DNA from: Roseburia sp. AM59-24XD
GTDB lineage: Bacteria; Bacillota; Clostridia; Lachnospirales; Lachnospiraceae
NCBI RefSeq assembly: GCF_003478445.1
Contig: NZ_QUET01000008.1
Coordinates: 1 to 64,000 of the forward strand
DNA length: 64,000 nt
Direction: 5' to 3'
How positions within the stretch are numbered: position 1 is the first letter of the stretch; each line of letters begins with the position of its first letter. Below, in pieces: positions 58,644 to 64,000 of the stretch. The position numbers and the translations under genes are program-made. The notes beneath the pieces were generated by a model, which saw only the letters and a program-made list of their open reading frames with translations, made no database searches and was not told the DNA's origin.

Positions 58644-61600
58644 ATGGGAGAGATGAAATGGACCAAAGACCAGCAGAAGGTCATCGACTTAAGGGACAGC
58701 AATATTCTCGTGTCTGCGGCAGCAGGCTCCGGAAAGACAGCCGTTCTCGTGGAAAGGATCATACAGGAGGTTACACAGGACGAGCATCCGATCGATATTG
58801 ACCGGCTTCTGGTTGTGACATTTACAAAGGCGGCGGCAGCAGAGATGCGGCAGAGAGTAGGCAGAGCCATGGAAAATGCGCTTACCGACCGTCCGGGGGA
58901 CAAGCGGCTTCAGCGCCAGCTTTCCCTGCTGCACAATGCACAGATCACAACGATCGACAGCTTTTGTCAGAATATTATCCGCAATTATTTTCATGTGATC
59001 GATCTGGATCCGGTGTTCCGTGTGGCGGATGATACCGAGATCAAGATCATGAAACAGGAGGTGCTTGAGGACGTTCTGGAGGAGTGCTATGAGCGGGCTG
59101 CAAATGCACCGGAGGAGCAGGAAAATATTGATTATATTGCGATGGCAGACATGCTTTCGACCGGACGTGATGACAGCGCGGTCGAGGCGCTTGTTCTGAG
59201 TATGTACGATATGGCGCAGAGTGCGCCGTGGCCGTCCGACTGGCTGGATCAGGCAGAGGGATTGTATCTGTACGAAAATGTGGACAGTTTACGGGAAGCA
59301 CCGTGGCTTCATGAAATGGAACAGTTTGCCGGAGATATGATCCGGGGCTATCTGGCACAGGCGTGCCGGACGCTCAGAGTGTGTGAGACAGAGGGACCAT
59401 TCGAGTACAGCAGTGCGATTCAATCTGATATTGAACAGCTCGAGATGTGTGCGCAGGAAACGACCTTTGAGGGCTATGCGGATAAGCTGTGCAATTATCT
59501 GAATAAGGCACGTCTGGCATCCAGCAAGGCGAACAAGGAGCTTCGGGAGAATATCCAGGGTATGCGCAAATCCTATATGGATAACGGAATTATGCAGCTT
59601 CGGGATAAATATTTCGGACAGACCTTAGAAGAGCTGTGGGAGCAGCTTCATCATATGGCACCTGCCATGAGAGGTCTGGTGCAGACGACAAGACGGTTTA
59701 CACAGGCATTTGCGGCACGGAAAAGAGATGAGGGTGTTCTTGACTTTGATGATATGGAGCATTTTGCGCTGGAGATCCTTGTGGATCATGAGCATGATGA
59801 TGCGCCGAGCGAGGTTGCGAAGGAGCTGCAGGAGTATTATCAGGAAATCATGATCGACGAGTATCAGGACAGCAGTTATATTCAGGAGGCACTTCTGTCC
59901 AGCATCAGCCGAGCAGATCAGGGCATGCGTCCGTATCTGTTTATGGTGGGTGATGTGAAGCAGAGTATTTACCGGTTCCGTCAGGCGAGACCGGAGCTGT
60001 TTAACAGCAAATACGAGGCTTACGGGTGTGACCCGGAAATGGGACAGAGGATCGATCTTCACCAGAACTTCCGAAGCAGGGAAATGGTGCTTGCTTCGGC
60101 GAATTTCCTGTTTGATAAGGTGATGCAGAAATGTCTGGGGGGCATCGTTTACGATGAGGCGGCAAGCCTTGTGCCGGGTGCGGCATTTCCAGAGAATGAA
60201 CACAGAACGGCGGGGAAGAGCGAGGTGCTTCTGATCCAAGAGAATAAAAGCTTTCTGGACCGGGATTCGATGGAGATCTCGGTCATCGGTGAGAAGATCC
60301 GTCAGATGGTGCAGGGCGGGGATCCGCTTTATGTTTTTGACGATGACGGCTACCGTCCGGTGCGCTACCGGGATATTGTCATTCTGTTGCGGAGTCCGTC
60401 CAGAGTATCGGACAAATATATTGAGGTGCTGTCGAGCATGGGAATTCCGGCGTACTGTGAAACGAAGACCGGATATTTCAGCTCGATGGAGGTGGAGCTG
60501 ATCCTTGATTTCCTGCGGGTTCTTGATAATCCGAGACAGGACATTCCACTGGCAGCAGTGCTTCGTTCGGTGCTGGGCGGTTTTACGGACAATGAACTTG
60601 CTGAGATCGGCGTGGATAAGGAGGGGATCAATTATTATGATGCGTTGATGCGGGATTCTCTGTCGGATGCAACGAAAAAGAAGGTGTCCGATTTTTGGGA
60701 CATGGTCACAAAGTACCGAGAGAGAGCCGGAGTGCTTCCGGTGTATGATCTGTTGCAGCAGATTTACCGGGAAACGGGCTATTACAATATTATGGCGGCG
60801 ATGCCTGCCGGGGAGAAGCGTGCGGCAAATCTGGATCTGCTTTTGCAGCGCGCGCTGGAATATGCGGGTAAAGGTAATCACGGCATATTTTCTTTTGTGC
60901 GTTACATTGAGAGCATGAAGAAATCCGAGATTGATTTCGGTGAAGCGTCCCTGACGAATGAGGGAATGAATGCGGTACGCATTATGAGTATCCACAAGAG
61001 TAAGGGGCTTGAGTTTCCGGTGGTGTTCCTTGCGGGAACGGCACGTCAGTTCAATCAGGTCGATGCCAGAGGTGTCGTGAAGGACAACGATTACGGCATG
61101 GGAATTGATTATATCAATCTGGAGGATCGCTATAAAATGAAGACGATCCTGAAAAATTATCTGGCAGACCGGAGCGTGGCGGGAAGCATGGCGGAGGAGA
61201 TCCGTGTGCTTTATGTGGCACTGACAAGAGCTAAGGAGCTTCTGATCATAACGGGAACCTCCAAGGATCTGGAAAAGGATATGGCGAAGTGGCAGGCACA
61301 GCCGCCGGAATATGGTCTTGTCGATCTGATCGGGGCGAAAAGCTTTCTTGCAATGCTGATGCCGCTGATCACGGATGTGTCGGCGCAGCCTTATTTTGCG
61401 ATCGAGACATGGGACAGCTCGCGGCTGACCACACAGGCGGCGGAAGAGATGGCGGAGGATATCTTAAGCTATGAGGATCTGAAGCATTGGGAAAGCAGTG
61501 TGTGCTATGACGAGGAGATCCGGGACGAGATCTGTGCGGAGGAAGCGTATGTGTATCCGTATGAAGCGGAGCAGAATGTACCGGTCAAGATTTCCGTGAC

Positions 61601-62417
61601 CGAGTTGAAGCGTCTCGAGCTGCAGGCGCGGCAGATGGAGGAGGTCGTCTGGGTGGACAGCGAGCTTCCGGAAGTCGGGGCGGCTGAAGGAATCAGGATG
61701 CCTGATCTGACGCAGACCGGAGAGGGCGAAGAGTCTGAACCGGCACAGAGCGGAGCTGAGGAGAAGGCAGATCTGACGCAGACCGGGGAAGCGAAGAAGC
61801 GTGATTTGCCGCAGACCGGAGAGAATACTGAAGAAACTAATGAAATAAGCGATATTCCGAGACCACGGTTTCTCGCCGAAAAGGAGCAGCTTTCCGGCGC
61901 ACAGAGAGGTACCGTTTACCATCTGGTGTTTGAGCATTTTCCTTATGAACTGCTCGATGAGCACTCGGATGCATCAGTGCTGGAACGCTGGCTGCAATCA
62001 TTTGCGTCAAAGGGATATCTGACGCCGCAGGAGCTTGCCGTGATCCGGGCAGATGATTTCATTGCGTTTCTGCGTACTGGCATTGGCAGACGGATGCGGG
62101 CGGCTGCACTGGCGGGAAAGCTTCAGAGAGAGCAGCAGTTTATGATGGGCTTTGATGCCGATAAGCTGTATCCGGAGGTCACTCACGGCGATATGGTGCT
62201 GGTGCAGGGAATTATTGATGCGTGGTTCTGGGAGGATGACGAGATCGTGCTTGTGGATTATAAGACCGATCATGTCAGAAACGATCTCCGGGAGCTGGCA
62301 GACAAATACCGGATCCAGCTGGAGTATTATGCGGAGGCGCTGGAGCGTGTGACGGGGCATGCGGTCCGGGAAAAGATCATTTATTCCGTCCGCAAACGGG
62401 ATTTCATCCGGGTGTGA
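58644..62417 (+). CDS. addA: ATP-dependent helicase/nuclease subunit AddA
   Basis: The 1257-residue UvrD-family helicase-nuclease shows motif I VSAAAGSGKTAVLVERI, motif II EIMIDEYQDSS (DEYQD), motif III VGDVKQSIYRFRQARPELF, QNFRSR, IMSIHKSKGLEFPVV (motif V) and EIRVLYVALTRAKELL (motif VI). The C-terminal RecB nuclease is present (GTVYHLVFEHF; ILVDYKTD-like EIVLVDYKTDH). An acidic insert at residues about 1020-1065 contains three TQTGE repeats. It follows addB by 15 bases. Confidence 0.97.
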   Translation: MGEMKWTKDQQKVIDLRDSNILVSAAAGSGKTAVLVERIIQEVTQDEHPIDIDRLLVVTFTKAAAAEMRQRVGRAMENALTDRPGDKRLQRQLSLLHNAQITTIDSFCQNIIRNYFHVIDLDPVFRVADDTEIKIMKQEVLEDVLEECYERAANAPEEQENIDYIAMADMLSTGRDDSAVEALVLSMYDMAQSAPWPSDWLDQAEGLYLYENVDSLREAPWLHEMEQFAGDMIRGYLAQACRTLRVCETEGPFEYSSAIQSDIEQLEMCAQETTFEGYADKLCNYLNKARLASSKANKELRENIQGMRKSYMDNGIMQLRDKYFGQTLEELWEQLHHMAPAMRGLVQTTRRFTQAFAARKRDEGVLDFDDMEHFALEILVDHEHDDAPSEVAKELQEYYQEIMIDEYQDSSYIQEALLSSISRADQGMRPYLFMVGDVKQSIYRFRQARPELFNSKYEAYGCDPEMGQRIDLHQNFRSREMVLASANFLFDKVMQKCLGGIVYDEAASLVPGAAFPENEHRTAGKSEVLLIQENKSFLDRDSMEISVIGEKIRQMVQGGDPLYVFDDDGYRPVRYRDIVILLRSPSRVSDKYIEVLSSMGIPAYCETKTGYFSSMEVELILDFLRVLDNPRQDIPLAAVLRSVLGGFTDNELAEIGVDKEGINYYDALMRDSLSDATKKKVSDFWDMVTKYRERAGVLPVYDLLQQIYRETGYYNIMAAMPAGEKRAANLDLLLQRALEYAGKGNHGIFSFVRYIESMKKSEIDFGEASLTNEGMNAVRIMSIHKSKGLEFPVVFLAGTARQFNQVDARGVVKDNDYGMGIDYINLEDRYKMKTILKNYLADRSVAGSMAEEIRVLYVALTRAKELLIITGTSKDLEKDMAKWQAQPPEYGLVDLIGAKSFLAMLMPLITDVSAQPYFAIETWDSSRLTTQAAEEMAEDILSYEDLKHWESSVCYDEEIRDEICAEEAYVYPYEAEQNVPVKISVTELKRLELQARQMEEVVWVDSELPEVGAAEGIRMPDLTQTGEGEESEPAQSGAEEKADLTQTGEAKKRDLPQTGENTEETNEISDIPRPRFLAEKEQLSGAQRGTVYHLVFEHFPYELLDEHSDASVLERWLQSFASKGYLTPQELAVIRADDFIAFLRTGIGRRMRAAALAGKLQREQQFMMGFDADKLYPEVTHGDMVLVQGIIDAWFWEDDEIVLVDYKTDHVRNDLRELADKYRIQLEYYAEALERVTGHAVREKIIYSVRKRDFIRV
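61704..61824 (+). repeat. three DLTQTGE repeats inside addA
   Basis: DLTQTGE, DLTQTGE and DLPQTGE occur at about 61704, 61770 and 61803, in a Glu-rich linker between helicase and nuclease parts. The DNA copies (GATCTGACGCAGACCGG and variants) are closely similar. Confidence 0.8.
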
Positions 62418-62429
62418 TATTCCGGGATT

Positions 62430-62456
62430 TTGACAATTTTTAACATTGCCATAATT
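62430..62456 (+). promoter_or_regulatory. candidate promoter upstream of the NlpC/P60 gene
   Basis: A perfect -35 TTGACA (62430-62435) lies 13 bases after the addA stop. A -10 at the right distance is weak (ATAATT-like at 62451-62456), so the promoter is only suggested. Confidence 0.35.
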
Positions 62457-62556
62457 CTGACAGAAAGATATGGTACAAGTTTGATAAATTTATATATGGC
62501 ATTTTTAAGAAAAAACCTGCAGTTTGAGACTTGTAGGGGATGGGAAAGGAAATCAA

Positions 62557-64000
62557 ATGAAAAACAAAAAATGGACAGCATGGTATATTTTGACAGCAAT
62601 CTGCATTTGCATGGTATTGGAACCGATGGGGCAGATAAACACAGCTTCGGCTGCAGGAGAAGGAACATACAGTGAGTCCGGTTTTTGGGACAGTGATACA
62701 TCTGCTACTCCGTCGGCGACAGCAACAGGAGGAGGGATCACGACACCGACACCGGTGCCGACTCCGACGAAAAGACCTGCGGTAACAGCAAAGCCAAAGG
62801 CAGATATTTCTCTGAAAAATGAGTTTCAGAATGTGGTATTAACGGTTGGTACAACCGGTGAATTTGATATTGACCGCGTAAGCTTTGCATCGTATCCGCT
62901 GGAGGATCTGGTGGAGTTACATTACAGCAGTAATGACAGCAGTGTGCTTCAGGTGACCGCAAACGGCGGCTATCATGCCATGAAGGTTGGGGAGACGGTA
63001 ATGACCGTAACCGGTATCGACCGGGATGGCAATACGATGTTTTACTGTACTTATACGGTGTCCGTATATCCGGACATGTCCAAGGTAACACTTGCGAAGC
63101 AGGCGGTGCAGATATACATTGTGAAAAACAGCTATAACAGCACCAACAGTGCACAGATCGCCATTCAGGGCGGTGACAGCCAGATTTTTGACAGCGACAG
63201 GAATGAGAATCTGATCTACGAAGTGATCTCTTCCAATAAGAAAATGTATGTTTCGACAGAGATCACGAACGGTAAGATTGTGATCACCTGCAGCGATGCC
63301 GGGAGCACGACATTGACGCTCAAGCTTTATGGGAAAGAATATAAGATCCAGTTGAAGGTATCCGTGCTGGAAATGTCTGCCGGATCCGCTTTGCTGGCCG
63401 GTCATCAGACGAAGCAGCTCCGGGTGAAGGGATATCAGGGAAGCGTTGTCTGGAAGTCCAGCCGTCCGAAGGTGGCAAGTGTATCAAAGAATGGTAAGGT
63501 ACGTGCGAAGAAGACCGGCAACACGATCATTACGGCGAAGGTTGGCAATGTCCGTGTGGGCTGCGTGGTGTCTGTGACAACGGCCACCAAGAAAAAGGTT
63601 ATCCGCCGTGCGCAGAAGATGGCGTCCACAAGCCAGTACAGCCAGCCGAAGCGCATGTTGAAGGGATATTACGACTGTAGTTCTCTTGTCTGGAGAGCTT
63701 ACGCAAAATACGGATATCGTTTTGGCGTCACCGGGTATGCACCGACAGCAGCCGGGGAGGCACAGTATCTTGCAAACAGAAACAAGCTTTTGAAGGGAGG
63801 ATTTAGCCAGAAAAATGCACAGACGCTCAAGTTCAAGGCAGGCGATCTGATGTTTAAGACCGGCGCATCCAATGGCAGATACAAGGGAATTTATCATGTG
63901 GAAATGATCATTGGATATGAATTCTACGGATGGGATCAGAACAACAAGCCGGTTCTGCTGGTGAAATGGGCGAACCGTCCGGATGGGTATTACGGATACG
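62557..64000 (+). CDS. secreted Ig-like / NlpC-P60 cell-wall hydrolase (cut by window end)
   Basis: The ATG at 62557 follows GGAAAGGA. 481 codons are open up to the edge. In order: signal peptide (WTAWYILTAICICMVLEP), Thr/Pro linker (TPTPVPTPTKRP), two or three Ig-like beta domains including a Big_2 unit (VWKSSRPKVASVSKNGKVRA), then an NlpC/P60 domain with the catalytic Cys (YYDCSSLVWRAYAKYG) and His (IYHVEMIIGYE). It should cleave peptidoglycan peptides. The C-terminus lies beyond the window. Confidence 0.85.
   Translation, partial: MKNKKWTAWYILTAICICMVLEPMGQINTASAAGEGTYSESGFWDSDTSATPSATATGGGITTPTPVPTPTKRPAVTAKPKADISLKNEFQNVVLTVGTTGEFDIDRVSFASYPLEDLVELHYSSNDSSVLQVTANGGYHAMKVGETVMTVTGIDRDGNTMFYCTYTVSVYPDMSKVTLAKQAVQIYIVKNSYNSTNSAQIAIQGGDSQIFDSDRNENLIYEVISSNKKMYVSTEITNGKIVITCSDAGSTTLTLKLYGKEYKIQLKVSVLEMSAGSALLAGHQTKQLRVKGYQGSVVWKSSRPKVASVSKNGKVRAKKTGNTIITAKVGNVRVGCVVSVTTATKKKVIRRAQKMASTSQYSQPKRMLKGYYDCSSLVWRAYAKYGYRFGVTGYAPTAAGEAQYLANRNKLLKGGFSQKNAQTLKFKAGDLMFKTGASNGRYKGIYHVEMIIGYEFYGWDQNNKPVLLVKWANRPDGYYGY

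Noticed and set aside
59625..60995. A 456-codon minus-strand frame inside addA
   Set aside because: It is an antisense shadow of the helicase gene; the translation is His/Ile/Arg-rich without domain signals.
61800..61824. LPQTG sortase-like motif in AddA
   Set aside because: It lies inside a cytoplasmic helicase-nuclease with no signal peptide, C-terminal hydrophobic helix or basic tail; it is one unit of the TQTGE repeat.

Overview
The window is a replication-origin region of a Gram-positive Firmicute, most likely a member of the Lachnospiraceae (Clostridia). The evidence is the gene order gyrA-gyrB-recF-yaaA-dnaN-dnaA / oriC / rpmH-rnpA-yidD-yidC-jag-mnmE-mnmG-rsmG-parA-parB, the LplB/LplC-YesM type sugar uptake genes, the two-subunit iron-sulphur fumarase and AddAB instead of RecBCD. 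The genus cannot be named from the sequence alone.

Layout. 1-420 (minus): start of an rRNA operon leader with a strong promoter, and a tRNA-Ser(GCT). 483-10803 (minus): fumarate hydratase beta and alpha, gyrA, gyrB, recF, an S4-domain gene, dnaN and dnaA. 10804-11516: oriC, with four perfect DnaA boxes and about seven one-mismatch boxes. 11517-22173 (plus): rpmH to parB, with a perfect parS just before parA, then a DUF4446 protein and a degenerate cation-exchanger-like membrane protein. 22284-24159 (minus): a small alarmone synthetase and a glycosyltransferase. 24474-26911 (plus): deoxyribonucleoside salvage (deoC-cdd-pdp), with deoB nearby at 29616-30809 (minus). 27003-29462 (minus): an unusual pair, a transmembrane protein-kinase-like/leucine-rich-repeat fusion and a secreted Ig-like protein. 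30864-33383: a large exported protein interrupted by a stop codon. 33894-39160 (minus): rsmI, trmN6, ricT-like, holB, yaaR, tmk. Then an HD-GYP phosphodiesterase, murA, and an OLD-type ATPase/TOPRIM gene with a flavin reductase. 44558-53195 (plus): a carbohydrate-uptake region (YesM-type histidine kinase, surface-anchored protein, two permeases, DUF624 protein, substrate-binding lipoprotein) without an ATPase gene or an adjacent response regulator. 53391-53993: preQ1-I riboswitch and queT. 54083-54380: a very hairpin-rich intergenic element. 55062-62417: addB and addA. 62557-end: a secreted Ig-like/NlpC-P60 protein cut by the window end.

A cross-cutting observation is that recF, rsmG, deoC, pdp, holB, addB (three times) and the exported protein at 30864-33383 are each broken by small indels. 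Most are repaired by adding one or two bases to a short homopolymer, usually G/C. Several of these genes are essential or nearly so, so I read these as probable sequence errors rather than real pseudogenes. One of two parS-like sites also lacks a single T.

The most unusual biology I can support is the kinase-like/LRR plus secreted Ig-like pair, the hairpin-rich element before the gene at 54388, the exchanger-like protein lacking both signature glutamates, the LplB-type permease with an extra four-helix N-terminal domain, and the OLD ATPase paired with a flavin reductase. No insertion sequence, prophage or CRISPR array was seen.
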